A stretch of 64,000 nucleotides of DNA from Rosa chinensis (lineage: Eukaryota; Streptophyta; Magnoliopsida; Rosales; Rosaceae): contig NC_037092.1 in the NCBI RefSeq assembly GCF_002994745.2, forward strand, positions 86,156,398 to 86,220,397, in the 5' to 3' direction. The position numbers were made by a program, and so were the translations under genes. Numbering within the stretch: position 1 is the stretch's first letter; each line of letters opens with the position of its first letter. Positions 10,698 through 24,065 of this stretch are shown here, one piece after another. The notes under the pieces are model-generated. The model was not told where the DNA came from. It saw only the letters and a program-made list of their open reading frames with translations, and made no database searches.

Positions 10698-12557
10698 TGA
10701 TTATACGCATTTATATGCGTATAATTATATCTAAAACACTATAAATAAGCAAATCCTCATGTCAATTAATATGTAATTAATCCATTTTTATTTATTGTGT
10801 AGGAAATAAGCGGAATTGCGGAAATCGAGAGAAAATGATGAAAATTGAGCAAAATAGAGTTTACGACAAAAAGACGAAAAGCTAACACCAAGTAAACCAT
10901 GATCGATGGCATGAAGGAACGTAATCCAATTGCCTCCGATAATTTGTGTGGAATTGCAAGAAGAAGAGAAAGGAAAGGAAGAGACAAAAAAAAAATTAAA
11001 TAAAATAATGCAGCTTAATTAATTAAGTTAATTAATCACTTGATTAATTAGCTTAATTAATCAAGCTTTGGTTGAACCGTAGAAACCATGCACGTGCAGA
11101 GTGGTTTAATTGGCAGCCACCAATCCAAGCTTGACACGTGGCACATAATCCAATTAACCTTGACCAGAATTTCTCCACGCTGACCCCAATTCCCTCTTTT
11201 CCTCTCGACCACAAGCACAGCATATGAAGTGTCTCTCTCTCTCTCTCTCTCTCTCTCTGCAGGGCAGTAACCACGACCCCATATATGTATATATTGCACC
11301 AACCCTATTGAGAGGATTCGGATCATTCTCTCACCAACAGCGTCTCACCAAAAACAGGGCAGCCCCTTTGGGCTGCTCTTATTCTCTCCTCCTTCTCTAT
11401 TATTTCCAGATTTTTATTAGTTTTATTTTAGAGAATTGAAGAATTACTTACCCAAAGCTTCAAGAATCTATCAAAAGGCTCAACCTCTACAAGATTCAAT
11501 ATTTGGGTATTTTATGGGAGTTGTAATTCAAGACTAGTCATGCTAGCTTTTTAGCTATTTGTGATTATTCTTGTTTTCTCCTACACTTCTCTACTCTTTG
11601 CTATTTGAATTTTGTAATCTTGATGTCTATACTTATGGGTTGTGAGTAATTTTTTTGTTGGGGTTTAGGGTTGTGTCCCTAACCCAAATTTTGTGTAAAA
11701 GATGTTTAATTTAATGTAATGATGCAATTTTCATATGATGGATGTTTATATCTATTTTTGTTGGGTTAAAATGCATGTCTAGGAGCCTAGTCAACTCTAG
11801 AGTGTGTATTTTGAGCATGTCTAGGATGGAGTTAGAGGCTTGACCCCCTCTAATTCCTAAGCTAGAAACCTTCAATTTCGTATTCGAGGGGTTATAAGCA
11901 TGGTGATTTACACTCATTGCGTGATTGCGTGGGCGGGTCGCTTAGTAGTCTAATTCCTCGATCTCTACGCCTCTTGATGTGAATTAGTGACCCTTGAACC
12001 GGCTCTAATTCATGCCAAGTGAGTCCCTACGGCCCTTGAACCGGAGTAGGAATACCATGAAAGGGAATTTCGGTCCTTGAGCCTTGAACCGCCTTGGATA
12101 CGAATACCGCCAAAATAGGAAATATGCATCTACATTAGATTAGCTTCCGACACATGAGATTTGGTGAAGGAACCTCCCTAACACCCAACATTCTCATTTT
12201 TATTGTTTACATTTCATTTTTATTTTTATTGCTTTACATTTCATTATTATTTGTTAAGTTAAAATCAACCCCCAAACATTAAACTCTTCCACTCATTTGT
12301 GCATATCCACCACTAGGCTTTTAGTTTTGATTAGGCTTTGGTGAAAACTAAAGCCGAGCATTGCTAAGGCTTGGTGCCTTAGATTAACATTTTTATTTAT
12401 TTTCGTTTTCTTTTCTTTGTTTGCTAAGTGTCTTTATTTCCGATTACCCAAGGATTGTGGGTTAGCCACTAATCCCTGTGGTACGATAAACTTTGGGCAT
12501 AATATTTCCCTATCTTGACAATGATACGTACGCTTGCGTAATTGTGTATCCAAGTCA
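10698..12557. mobile_element. Solo LTR 1 (1860 bp), TSD CCTCT
   Basis: It begins TGATTATACGCATTTATATG and ends CCAAGTCA, with TG...CA ends. CCTCT flanks it at 10693-10697 and 12558-12562. It interrupts the Tat pol between the second RNase H and the integrase. Much of its length is clearly related to 16544-18612 (shared ATCTAAAACACTATAAATAAG, CCGGAGTAGGAATACC and GGTACGATAA). No internal retroelement region is present, so it is a solo LTR left by unequal recombination. It contains a (CT)n tract at 11230-11258. Confidence 0.88.
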
Positions 12558-12562
12558 CCTCT

Positions 12563-13783
12563 CCCTCCTGGATGGCATCTTTCATCACTTACCTCACTAA
12601 TGACATACTGCCAGAGGATCCTATTGAGGCGACACGCCTCTGGCGCAGGGCTTCACTTTATATGCTCAAAGACTGCAAATTGTACCGCAAGGGTCAGACA
12701 TTCCAATACCTAAAGTGCATCATGACAAAGAAAGGTAATTATGTTCTACTCTCGCTACATGGCGGGGTGTGGGGCAATCACTCTGGCACCAGATCCTTGG
12801 CTTACAAAAATTTGCACACTAGCTATTACTGGCCAACACTTGGTGCGAATACTGAATGTGTTGTCAAAACCTGTATGAAATGCCACGAGTTTGCCAACCT
12901 CACACACGCCCCCTCGGTACCTCTATCTATCATTATTGCTCCATATGCTTTTGCCCAATGGGGATTGGATTTCGTAGGAAAAGTTCCCAACAACACAGAT
13001 CAATATAAATTTGCCATTGTTGCAGTCGACTACAACACTAAGTGGATAGAGGCAAAACCCTTGGCCACCATCACCACATCAAAATTGATAAATATCCTCT
13101 GGCGGAATATCTTCTGTCAGTTCGGTATTCTCAAGACCATCATTACCGACCATGGCTTACAGTTCGACAATGACACACTACGAGAATTTGTTAGGAAATA
13201 TGGCACCACAATACTCTACGCCTCGCCAGCACACCCTCTAACATAGTGGAGGCCATCAACAAACTCATCAAGCATAACTTGAAGAAGAGGTTGGACAAGG
13301 CAATGGGATTGTGGGCTACCAAGCTACCTGAGGTACTCTGGGCTTTGAGAACCACTGCCACTGGGGCAAACAGGGAATCTCATTTCCTCATGGCTTTTGG
13401 CACTGAAGCAACAATACCTGTCAAGACCAACATCACTTCTGATCGTGTCATCAGCTATGATCCCTAGACCAAAATAGAGGGGTTGAATCTCAACATGAAC
13501 CTACTTGAATAGAAACGTCAGCGAGCACACTTAGGCAATATTAACAAAAAGTAAAAGTTAGCTTGCCACTACAACTCTCGCATCGTCCAGCGTCCTCTCA
13601 AGGTTGGGGATTAGGTTATGAAGGAGATCATGCCAACACCAACAGGTTTCAAGCCCACATGGGATAGCCCCTATGAGCTTATTGAGTCTTCTAGCCCAGC
13701 CATATTCTACCTGAGGAGGACAGATGTCAACACTCTGCCACATCCTTGGAAGGCCCAGCATCTGCGTTATTTCCCCATATAGG
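12563..13783 (+). pseudogene. Tat-lineage Ty3/gypsy integrase
   Basis: The coding runs from an SWMASF segment to a stop near 13783. An HHCC-type zinc-binding region is visible near 12800-12900 (YYWPTL, then CMKCHEFAN). The catalytic DDE core is readable: first Asp in WGLDFVG (about 12960-12980), second Asp in TDHGLQF (about 13145-13165), and Glu in VEAINKLIKHNL (about 13240-13275). The frame shifts at about 13246. The C-terminal region ending TLPHPWKAQHLRYF has extra stops. This is a defective copy. Confidence 0.88.
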
Positions 13784-14380
13784 CGACAACAACACCATCC
13801 CTGGACTCTCGCTATTGTTTCCCTTCAACACCAACTGTCGGTTGCACATCTACTTTTCCAGCTTTTTGTTTTTCAGTCTACCTATGAAATGGCTACTTTA
13901 CAGCCTCCCTCATATGCTTGTATTTTGGTATTGCTTTTAGCAGCTTCTTAAAACAACACTAGGGGATTATTCAATATATTTTGCCCATGTCTTATGCTTT
14001 ATCTCTTATACATGCCCAAAATAGTAATCCTTTCAAAGTGTCATTTTAAGTAAAATACAAAGGACTACACGCTAAACAGCATCACAAACGTGCCTAAACA
14101 ACTATAAATTAGTCAAAAGTATGCAAACATACTACTAGCTAACATGTATCCTGATCAAATACATACAACTTCCAATACATAAAACAGCAAATTTAACATA
14201 TACCAAGTATAAACAAATTATGCTCGTTTATTCCACCTAAAGCTTTGTGGTCAATAGCAATACACAAATATCTGTCAATTACATTTCGCTAAACAAACAA
14301 CGCCAGCTTTACACTAAACATCTTCTCTGCCCCACCAACGGTGCCAACTTTGCAGGCATGACCAGCCACCACTGACGGAC
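13784..14380. other. Tat element spacer between pol and antisense ORF
   Basis: This is the stretch between the end of the integrase and the 3' end of the antisense gene. No domain is seen. Two short overlapping plus-strand ORFs start inside the pol C-terminal region and are frame shadows. Confidence 0.5.
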
Positions 14381-16543
14381 GACAGCATGCCACGAGACTC
14401 AATTTCCCTCACCGCCTACGCCTTTTCCTGTTGCCCTTGGATCTCCCTAGCCAATCAGAAGACATCTCTGCTCCAGTATGGGTTCTTGATCTCCACAGGC
14501 GATAGCGGCCCATCTCTTTGCTGGAGAATCGGGGCCTGCCTGAGATTAAGCTACAAAGCCTATATGCCAGGCCTGAGATTAAACTAAAAAGTCTACGGTG
14601 CTCAAACAAGGGCACACCTACAAGCATGGCTTTAAGGAGAAGAAGCAAAATTAGAAACACAGAGAAACACATTTTCTTTGTTATCTTGACACTTCACACT
14701 CTACCATCGAAACACTATTTATACAGCCTACTGAACCATCGAAACACTGTCTTTGGCTTGGAAAAATCGACGGTCAATGAAATGTAATAAAATGCAATTA
14801 TGATTGCGTTGGAATTAAAACACCCATTCAATGCTCACAGCACATGGGAAGACTCACTATCAGTCTATGAAACTCAAAAGTCAACCATGGTTAATCTAAA
14901 GCAGGTCACTCCAATTGGGCCAAATGGTGTCCAAATCACCAAAGCAAACAAATTATCCACAATAATCTTAAAAACAAAAAAAGGTTAAACTAGCACTATC
15001 CTATTACAAAATGTCACTCCTTAGGGGACTTCTGAAAGAGGCTGCTACTGATTTCCATGTCTCGAGGGTGTCGGCGCACTTGTAGCTGTCGCTAGCGGCG
15101 TTATGGCAGCTGTCGTTATCGGTGTCGGTGCACTAGTAACTGGCGATGACAACGCCATTTGCCATTAGCTCGACCATGCCGCTGTCGGTATCAACCTGGC
15201 TGGGCAGCATCCAAAAAGGCCAAGCGCCTCTCTTTATGCAGGCATAACCCCTCTTGCTTTGCAATCTCATTAGCTTCTTCTTGCTCTTTCTTCTCAACCT
15301 CCATATCTGGCACGACCTTGTCCAATCTCGCTTTAGGTGCGCACTGGTAAACGTGCCAGAACCATGAGAAGACGGCTTGGAGGATCGGGAAGACTTTGAT
15401 CCCCCAGGTTGTGACCCTCCTTGGCTAGACTGCCTCGAGGGCCCAGCGTCACCAGTTCTGACCCTCTTAGTAAGCTAAGGATTAATTGGGACTCCCTTCA
15501 TCAAATCCCCCAGCCTTAGTGGCTTTCTCTTCTTCTGGGCAATTGTCGGTGTCGGTTCGACACAAGTAGCTCCTTCCACTATTTCATGGCCACCCTCAGC
15601 AACATTTTGTGGTGCCAAGACCTCTGCCACACAAGCGGTATCAGTATCGCCACCCCTTTCCCCTTGCACTTCTTGAACCACCACTTCTTGCACTACAGCC
15701 TCCATTATCGCTTCCCTCTAGCCACCACTTTTTAAAATCTTTTCCCTCTCCGGCCCAGCCTCTTCCTCTCGCCTCATTGCCGCCAACTTCTAGGCAACAG
15801 AGGTCCATCCCTTGCCCAGAACATCCTGCTCTTGGTTCGCAACCTCTCCCAAATTGAGCTCCACCTCAATATCTTCTCGCTTCTCCCCTTCATTGACTCC
15901 TCCTATATCCTCGGTATGCAAGTCATCGAGGTTAGTACAAGATTTTCTACCACACTGGGCGGAAATTCGTCAAATTCCTCCACACTAACTCAGAGATCAA
16001 CCTCCCCATCACAACGAAAAATTTCGCCAAAAGAGTAGACTAACGTCATGCCTCTGGGTTTCCAGCGCATCCTCGGCGAGACCCAAAACCAAGTCATGAT
16101 CCGACAACTCATCACACACACTCGTCTTCTTCTTGTTCTTGTTCTTCTATTTGGCCTTGTTATCCGGCATCTTAACTGCAAAACAACGAAACAAAGCGTC
16201 AGCAACACAAATATACTAGTTAAAACAATTACGACTACACATTCACCAAAATGCAATACTCACTCGTCTTCCTACTCAACCCATACTCCTCGAGTACAGC
16301 GAAACGACACACACGAGATACACGCCTCGTCCCCTTACCAAAGTACTTCACGACCCTCTGAATACGCTTCCTCTCCAGATCGGTCAATTCAATCGACTGG
16401 GGGACCAGGACACATACCCAAGTGTTAGAATCCATATCTTATAAAGTCATCTAAATCTACAAAAGTTCATAAAAATGAGGGCAAAAACTTACTCAAAGGT
16501 TGAAAGTCACGGGACATAGGAGGTAAATCCTCATTTCGCCATC

Positions 16544-18612
16544 TGATTACACACATTTTTATACATGTAATTGTATCTAAAACACTATAAATAAGTTAAT
16601 CCTCAAGTCAATTATTATGTAATTAACCTTTTTTTTTATTGTGTAGAGAATAAATGAAGTAGCGGAAACGAGATAGAATGATGCGAAAATGGTGAAGATT
16701 TGAGTTTCCGACAAAAGAATGAATTAGTCAATGCGAGTCAACTATGGTCAATGACATCAAGGGAGTGGAATCCAATTGTCTCGGATGGTATATGTGGAAG
16801 TTCATTGAGAAGAGAGAAGAAGAAGAAGAAGAAGAAAAAAAAAAAAAAAAAGAGGAATATATATATTTTAAATAATTAAAATCTAGCCTTGATAACGTCA
16901 TGAATTACATCCTTCTTCCCCTCCCCACGTGCACTCTTCATCTTTTTCCTTTCTTTTTCTTTTTATTTTCTTTCTTTTTTTTCCTTTCCTTCCTATCACG
17001 TTTTGACACATGTCTCATCCCTCTCTTCTTCCAGCCCTACACCACATTAATTCTAAGAAAAATTCTTGCGTGGGGGCTACCACGTGGTGGGGCAGTGCGG
17101 TCCTCCAATCAAAAACCCCAAATTTTTCCCTCTTTTTCGAAACTGCCCCTGGTTTTTTATGTGAAATACCCAAAATACCCCCTTGCTTGGGCACTGATTG
17201 GCCCGCCCCACTGCCACGTGGTGCGGGTGCCATACGGAAGTCTCTCTCTAATTCCAATCATCCTCTTCTTTTAGGAAAAAAAAAACGCCGACCTCACCTC
17301 ATTCCATATTTATTCTTCTACCTACTGTAGCCACATACACCACTCCACCATTCCCTATCATCTTCTTCTCCAACACACCACACTCAACCACCCTCAATTC
17401 CATTTTTTCTTCTCCTCACCAAGAACCACACCACCTCACCAAAATTCCATCTTTTCATATTTTCTTCTCCTCACTAAGAACACCACCACCATACCCACTT
17501 TATATTTTCTTTCAATCATCACTACACCACATCAAATCCTCATCAATTTTTCAAGGGATCTCATCTACATCAAGACTTGAGATTGGGTACAGTGGGAAGA
17601 CATATATCAAGATTTGTCATAATTACTCCATAGCAATTTGTGATTTGTTTTTGTTACTTTTCACTCCTCTTCACCTTTACCTCTTTAATTGATGTATATT
17701 GTTGTTGATTTGTGGATGGGTTGTGAGTAGTCTATTTAGGAAGCTAGGGTTTGAGCCCTAGCATGGATTTAATGTAATAAATATGTTTTGATTTAATGGT
17801 TTTCAATTTCGTGTTTGGCATATGTTCTATTCTATAATATTTGGCTTAGATGCATGCTTAGGAGCTTGATTACCTCTTGAATGTGTAGATAAGCATGTCT
17901 AGAACAAATTAGGGGACCTAATCACTTCTCTAATTGATGGCTAGGACACTTGTTTAGAACATGGTTAGTTACAATACCAATTTCGATTGCTGTATTGGCT
18001 AGCTTGGGAACCTTGATTCTAGGACTCTTCGCCATTTGGTGCAACTAAAGGCCCTAACAAGGCTCTAGATTGTCTCAATTGAGTTTCTACGACCCTTAAT
18101 CCGGAGTAGGAATACCCTTTAAGGAATCTAGTGACCCATGAGCCTTGAAAAGCCTTGGGTACGGTTCTTAATGCCATTATGAATTGAATGACCATTGTCG
18201 GAGCATATTTGTTCATTAAATTTGGCTAGGATGATAACCTAGTGACCTAATTTCCATATCTTGATTAGTACCTATTATATTAATTTTTAGTTGCAATTTT
18301 ATTTTTCGCAATCAAACTCAATTTTCACATACCACTTTCATTGTCCATATCACTAGGTTGTGAGATTCCGCATTCACTTGTGGTTCTCTTGACCCATTTT
18401 AGGTTTGGTTGTTCCGAGCCGGGCATGTAAATAGCTTGGTGCTATTTTTCTAGGTTTATTTGTTAATTGTTGGTGACTTAGTAATCGGCACAACCAAGGA
18501 TTAGAGTTAGCTTTTCAATCCCCATGGTACGATAATTTTGGGTTCAAATATTTCCCATTTCTTTGATGACCGTGCCCTTATTGCCCGTAAGTTGCATTTA
18601 AGCACCAAATCA
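16544..18612. mobile_element. Solo LTR 2 (2069 bp), TSD CCATC
   Basis: It begins TGATTACACACATTT and ends CACCAAATCA. CCATC lies at 16539-16543 and 18613-18617. It is a diverged family member of the solo LTR at 10698-12557, sharing the start, the ATCTAAAACACTATAAATAAG box, a conserved middle (GAGTAGGAATACC) and the end (ATGGTACGATAA...TTTCCC). It contains a (GAA)n/poly-A tract near 16808-16850. It interrupts the antisense gene of the Tat element. Confidence 0.88.
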
Positions 18613-19683
18613 CCATCCCTTGTTGGCTATCATCACTACTACAAAAAACCCATTTAGAGACAAAAATTTTTGGGACCGACCAATTTTTCGTCCCCCAAAC
18701 ACATAATTAGGGACAAATTTTTTGATTTTGTCCCTAAAAGTTTTGAACGCTATTAGAGACAAATAAATATCAATTGGGGACAAATATTTTTTGTCCCCAA
18801 ATTTAATTGGGGATGAGATTTAATTTGGTCTCCTATGTTTTTCTAATTTGTAAATAATTGGTAAAAAATTTTTTTTGAGAATAATAATTTTACTTATTAC
18901 TTCTGTAGCATAGGACCAAATCATGGTTTGGGGTTTCCTTATTACTTCTAATCTCTAATTTTACTTGTTTACCCTTCTAAATTAATGTGGTTTTCATTGT
19001 ATATGTATAAGGGGTATTTAAGTAAAAAAAGGTTATCTATTTATTATTTTTTCATAATTATATTTATCATATATAATTTATCTTTAATTAAAATGTACTC
19101 GGACATTTAATTCAGCCAATTCGCAATGAAGATTTGAGTCTCTAGATAGTCCCAGGGGTAGATGCACATAGAGCCCACCTTAGGCACTTGCTTAGATTGA
19201 ATTTTTGAGTTTACATAGATTTGGTATAGGCAAGCTATGTGAAAATAGCAGAAATATGGCAGGAATATGGTAAAATAGGCAATCTTGGTACTGAATATAT
19301 CCTTAATAGGTTTGGCATAGGCAAGCTGTATATGTGAAAATGGCAGATATAAGTCAAAATGACATAAATTTGGCAGAAACGAGCAAAATAGGCAAGCTTC
19401 GTAGGATATATTGACCTACTGAATATATCCTTACTATTTACTTTGAGTCTTGCCTTACCTTGAGAAACATTTCTGAATCCGCCCCTGGATAGTCCGACCT
19501 TAACAAGTGTGATCGAGTTCTTCAACTTAAGTGATATGAATATCAACATATTAGATTTACATATAACAAAATATGAATGTTAACTTCATTTACGTCTAAA
19601 AAGATACTATAGGTGGTTCCATCAAGTTTTTAAATTACAATGAGTTACTTTTTGAGACATGGCTTCATCAAGTTTATTTTCTT

Positions 19684-20090
19684 TTGCTAAAATTGCTTCA
19701 TCGTGAATTCTCCTCACCCAAATTCGTCTTGAGGGAATTTCTCTTCAACTGGATTTCACTCCTCACTCGGATTTCCCTTAAAAGGAATACTCCTCACCTA
19801 GATTCTGTTTTAGGAGATTTCTCCTCACCTGGACTCCACTCTTCACTCGAATTTCTCTCAAAGGGAATACTCTTCACTCAGATTTTCTTTGAGAAGATTT
19901 CTCCTCACTTCAATTCCACTCTTCACTCGGATTTCCTTCGAAATGAATATTTCTCACCCAGATTCTCTTTTAGGAGATGAGAGATTTCTTCTCACACAAA
20001 TTTGTATTTGAGGAGTTACTTCTCACCTAATTTGAACTCTTTGAGAGAATTTTCCCTCACCCAGATACACTTAGAGGGGATTTCTTTTCA
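19684..20090. repeat. Minisatellite, ~80-90 bp period, inside the CACTA element
   Basis: The unit contains TTTCTCCTCACC, CACTCTTCACTCGGATTTC and GGAATACTCCTCACC. About four diverged copies are seen. A 98-codon ORF through it is repeat translation, not a gene. Confidence 0.7.
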
Positions 20091-20095
20091 ATTGA

Positions 20096-20240
20096 CACTA
20101 CTAGGATTTTGGCCTTAGACATCATGACAATTACATCGGTGAGGAATTCACGCGATGTAAAAAATGTCATTAATATCGATTCCTCAAATACCGATTTCTA
20201 TGAATATTACTGACATCGATTTTTACTGTTTACCGATGTC
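20096..20240 (+). mobile_element. Second CACTA-like terminus (nested or truncated)
   Basis: CACTACTAGGATTTTGGCC followed by repeated ACATCGAT/ACCGAT motifs is a CACTA-style terminus of a different family from the enclosing element. I found no matching inverted end, so it is a truncated nested copy or recombination scar. Confidence 0.5.
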
Positions 20241-20884
20241 TACGATTTGATTCTGAAAATTAAAAAAAACGCGGAAAAGACTAAATTAAAAATTTCAACA
20301 ACACGAGGGAACAAAATTTTCCTTTCCCTCACACTTAGGTCAGTTTTCCCACTCTCTGGCAGCCCATTTCATCCTCACTTTATCTCCGAAAGAATTAGTG
20401 ACCCATCTTTGTGGCTCTTCCCCGAAACGCTAGCCCTCTCCTCTTTCTCTCCCACTCTCCTTTCACGGCCACCGCTGCCTCCATCTCCTCCGCTCACTCC
20501 CTTACTGTCTCTCTCCCCCTCATTAACTGCTAGCAAGCTCTCTCTCTAAAACCCTCTCCGTCTCTTTCTGGAATTGACATAGATGAAGTCTATATAGCCG
20601 CACCACAAGTTCTTACGGGATATGATGGAGCCTCCCCAGTCGCCAAACCCTAGCTCCGGCAAGCCTCCAAGGAGAACGTGCCTCTGACTTCAGATCTAAC
20701 TATACGGCCACCAAGTTCAACGCTCCAACCAGACAGGATCATCAAAACCCTGGTAATTTATTTATTTTCATTTCGCTTATTGTTCATATTTCACAAAACG
20801 AAATAATGGATCCCGATTTCAAATTTTGGGTTTCAATTTCGATGTCGTTGTGTTAATTGGTGGCTGTTTTGGGTCAATAAATAG

Positions 20885-20962
20885 GAGGTAAGCTAGTGTA
20901 CCAGACCACTAAGAAGGGCAAGCGGACCCAAGTGTCTTGTTATTGGCAAGAGTATTCAAGGG
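20885..20962 (+). pseudogene. RPL34: Captured 60S ribosomal protein L34 exon fragment
   Basis: Directly after an AG, the bases encode GGKLVYQTTKK. After a one-base shift they encode SGPKCLVIGKSIQG, followed by GGTATGT, a good splice donor. This matches the conserved RPL34 (eL34) segment GGKLVYQTTKK...SGPKC..TGK.IQG. The family is normally about 120 residues, so this is a single-exon fragment with one frameshift. It lies inside a CACTA element and was presumably captured from the host genome. Upstream CT-rich, GC-richer sequence (20330-20740) may be captured 5' flank of the same or another gene. Confidence 0.8.
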
Positions 20963-21339
20963 GTATGTATTTTTTTTTCTTTTTTTTTTTCTGAAATGGA
21001 AGCTTTTGTATGGTTTTGATGGTTTGTGTTTGTTGTAATACGAGTTTGGATCAGATCTGTGAATTGGTGAATTTGTTGCTTTATTATGATGAACTCCATG
21101 TTAATATTGGTTGGGGATTTCAAGTTTCCAAAGCATAGAGTGATTGATCCCAGAGAGAAAATTTCTGCCAGGGGATTGCAAACTATATTCTCACAGGGGA
21201 TCAAGTCTGATATATCATTGTGTGTGTGTGTGTGATCTCTCAATTATATATTTTGCAGTACTTTTGTTTGATAAGTTTGAAACCTTTAAAGTCCTGGAAG
21301 CAGTACTTTTGTTTGATAAGTTTGAAACCTTTAAAGTTG

Positions 21340-21423
21340 TCTTGAAGATACATGTGCATATATTAAGCTCATTGTGTGTGTGTGTGTTAATTTGTCTTGA
21401 AGATACATGTGCATATATTAAGC

Positions 21424-21456
<33 letters not shown>

Positions 21457-21615
21457 TAATTTGTCTTGAAGATACATGTGCATATATTAAGCTCATTGTG
21501 TGTGTGTGTGTGTTAATTTGTCTTGAAGATACATGTGCATATATTAAGCTCATTGTGTGTGTGTGTGTGTGTTAATTTGTCTTGAAGATACATGTGCAAA
21601 TATTAAGCTCATCAT
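21340..21615. repeat. Minisatellite with embedded (GT)n, ~60-bp period
   Basis: The unit TTGTCTTGAAGATACATGTG plus CATATATTAAGCTCAT and a variable (GT)n repeats about five times. A related 41-bp direct repeat (TTTGTTTGATAAGTTTGAAA) sits at 21264 and 21307 and recurs near 21765. The ORFs through this block are repeat translation. Confidence 0.85.
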
Positions 21616-23689
21616 TTTATTCTTATAAGTACCACACTTTTTATAAGGTAGTAAATGGACCTCTTGAGAGAGAGGATTGGGACACTGCAATAAAGATGCC
21701 TCTCGGAATAGTTCCTGCAAGTTTGATACTCTTGATCTCTCAATTATATATTTTGCAGTACTTTTGTTTGATAAGTTTGAAACCTTTAAAGTCCTGGAAG
21801 TTTAAACATCTCATTTCTTATGTTCTATCCCACAGGTTTAAACCTTTAAATTCCAGTATGCTCATATAAAATGTGTCCAGAGGTGGTGCAATGAGAAGGG
21901 AGATATCATTTATGAAATCTGTCATCAGGTAATTAGCTAGAATGCTTTCATTCCTTTGCATATGCAGTGGTCATTTTCATGATCTTTTATAAATCTGTCT
22001 GATTCCATTTCTAAGTTAGAGATTAGTAATTTTAGAAATTCCTTATATTCATATAAGTAAAGCAGCTTCGATTTATTTAGAAGCTATCATTGTCCTGCTT
22101 TCCCACTTCTTTTATTGCGATTCGATGTACCATGAGAAGATATTTTTTCATATCAATTAACTATGGTAATGCATATATGTAATTTATTAGAGCATGTGAC
22201 CATTTTATGGTAACTTTGATGATTTGAAATGGTTTATTTGAATCTTCTCCAGTCATGAATTCACAGTTTGTGTTCTCTCTGATGAAAAATTTCTTTTAAT
22301 GCAGCCTTATCAACCTGGTTATACTGCCCCATCACCTCCCCCTTAGTTTTTGTAGATTCCGGAACGAACTTCCAGATCCAAGTGCACAACCCAAGCTCAT
22401 GTCCATGAAGAAAGACAAAGATCAGTAAGTAATCTGTTCTGTTGCTCAAGCTTTTAAACATCTTGCATTTAGACTTGTCTGTGCATTTACAACTTTCATT
22501 TCCAAAAGTAGGCATTGGCATTCTTATCTGGCAATGATTCAAATCAAACGTGATAACAGAGCACAGCCAAGCCATTTTGAACTCTCTGTACTCATTTTAC
22601 TGGAACTTGACTAGAAATTGGGAGTTGAGGTATGTGAATCTTTTTCACTACATATAAAATTCATATCAAATAATTATTGAACTTTGTTGATGTCCTTGAT
22701 ATATGGGATGGGGCAGACATATTGAACCCTTGATATATTGAACTTTGCTGGTTGGAAAGTCATTCAAAAGATTCGACACAGACATACATGCTTTAAATTT
22801 CAAGTTAGTATTGATTTCCACTCTTGATATTCACTATAAAGATATATAATTTTATTTCGCTTACTTATGGTTTTTCATTATTGATATTAACTTTTGGTAT
22901 TCGATTTTCGTTACATTATGCAGTTGGATCGATATGTGGTAGGCTCCTACCTTGATCCCCTTATAGTTAAGGTACCCTTTCTTATTTGGGCATGTAGGTC
23001 TGATTACATGCTTTATCTCATGTTTGTTTGCTTGTTTTTAATTATCTAACTCAAGTTAAACCATTGATATCTTGTGTGTATTTTTGCTTTGATTAGTTGG
23101 TAAACATTCAGTGTGCGGTTTTGGTACTAAAAACTAACTTTTGTTTAATTTGATATTTTGCACTTATTAAATAATGTTTTATGCTCATCATTAATCCATT
23201 TCTGTACAACATTATGATTGCTTTCTTTGATGTTTCCTTATGAAATCCTATTTACTCCTTTCAATATTCCTTTATTAAGGTCCATATATTTTCATCTCCT
23301 CAGTTTCATGAATTTTCTTGGAGTCAGCGGTATTTTATGATTAAAGCTTTTGGTGCAGGTATACTGATCAGACACATGTTTAAGGATTTTCCATATGCCT
23401 CTGGTTCTCCATCAAAAGCCGTCTGCATTATTGATCTTAATTTGTTACAGATATTATTTATAGTTGAAGACTTGTGAAGCATACTATGAAAGTGCTCAAT
23501 TTGTTCATGTTTATTGGATTTGAAAAAAAAGTTGATGTTAGGCTCTGTTTATTACTATTATCCATAATAAATTCAAATTTTTGGTAAAAAACAATTATAT
23601 TTATATAATTGGCGACAACCATTAGATTTGTTTTCTAATATAATTCAATAATTTATTAAAAATAAAAATTAAATTTAAAAATAATTTAA

Positions 23690-24065
23690 AATTTGAGAAT
23701 AAAAGGAGACGAAGTGAGTTTCGTCCCCTATTAGTTTGATTGGCACTATTAAATTTAAAATATAAAATAAAAAAATAAAAGGAGACGGAGTGTGTTTCGT
23801 TCCCTATTTGTCCGATTGGCGCCATTAAATTTGAATTTTATTTTTTAATTTGAAGAAAAGGAGACGGAGTGAGTTTCGTCCCCTATTTGTCCGATTGGCG
23901 CCATTAAATTTGAAAAAAAAAAAATTAATTTGAATAAAAGGAGACGGAGTGAGTTTCGTCCCCTATTTGTCTAATTGGCGCCATTAAATTCGAAAAAAAT
24001 TTGAATTTTGAAAATAAAAGGAGACGGAGTGAGTTCGTCCCCTATTCCTCTGATTGGCGCCAATT
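23690..24065. repeat. CACTA subterminal tandem repeats
   Basis: Five copies of about 75-80 bp carry AAAAGGAGACGGAGTGAG, TTTCGTCCCCTATTTGTC and GATTGGCGCCATTAAATT. Clustered subterminal repeats like these are the transposase-binding regions of CACTA elements. Confidence 0.8.

Noticed and set aside
21144..21575. 143-aa and 112-aa Cys/Val- or His/Thr-rich ORFs on opposite strands
   Set aside because: Both are translations of the (GT)n minisatellite.
21340..24065. CRISPR-like array from regularly spaced repeats
   Set aside because: Repeats are minisatellites and CACTA subterminal repeats in plant nuclear DNA; there are no unique spacers or cas genes.
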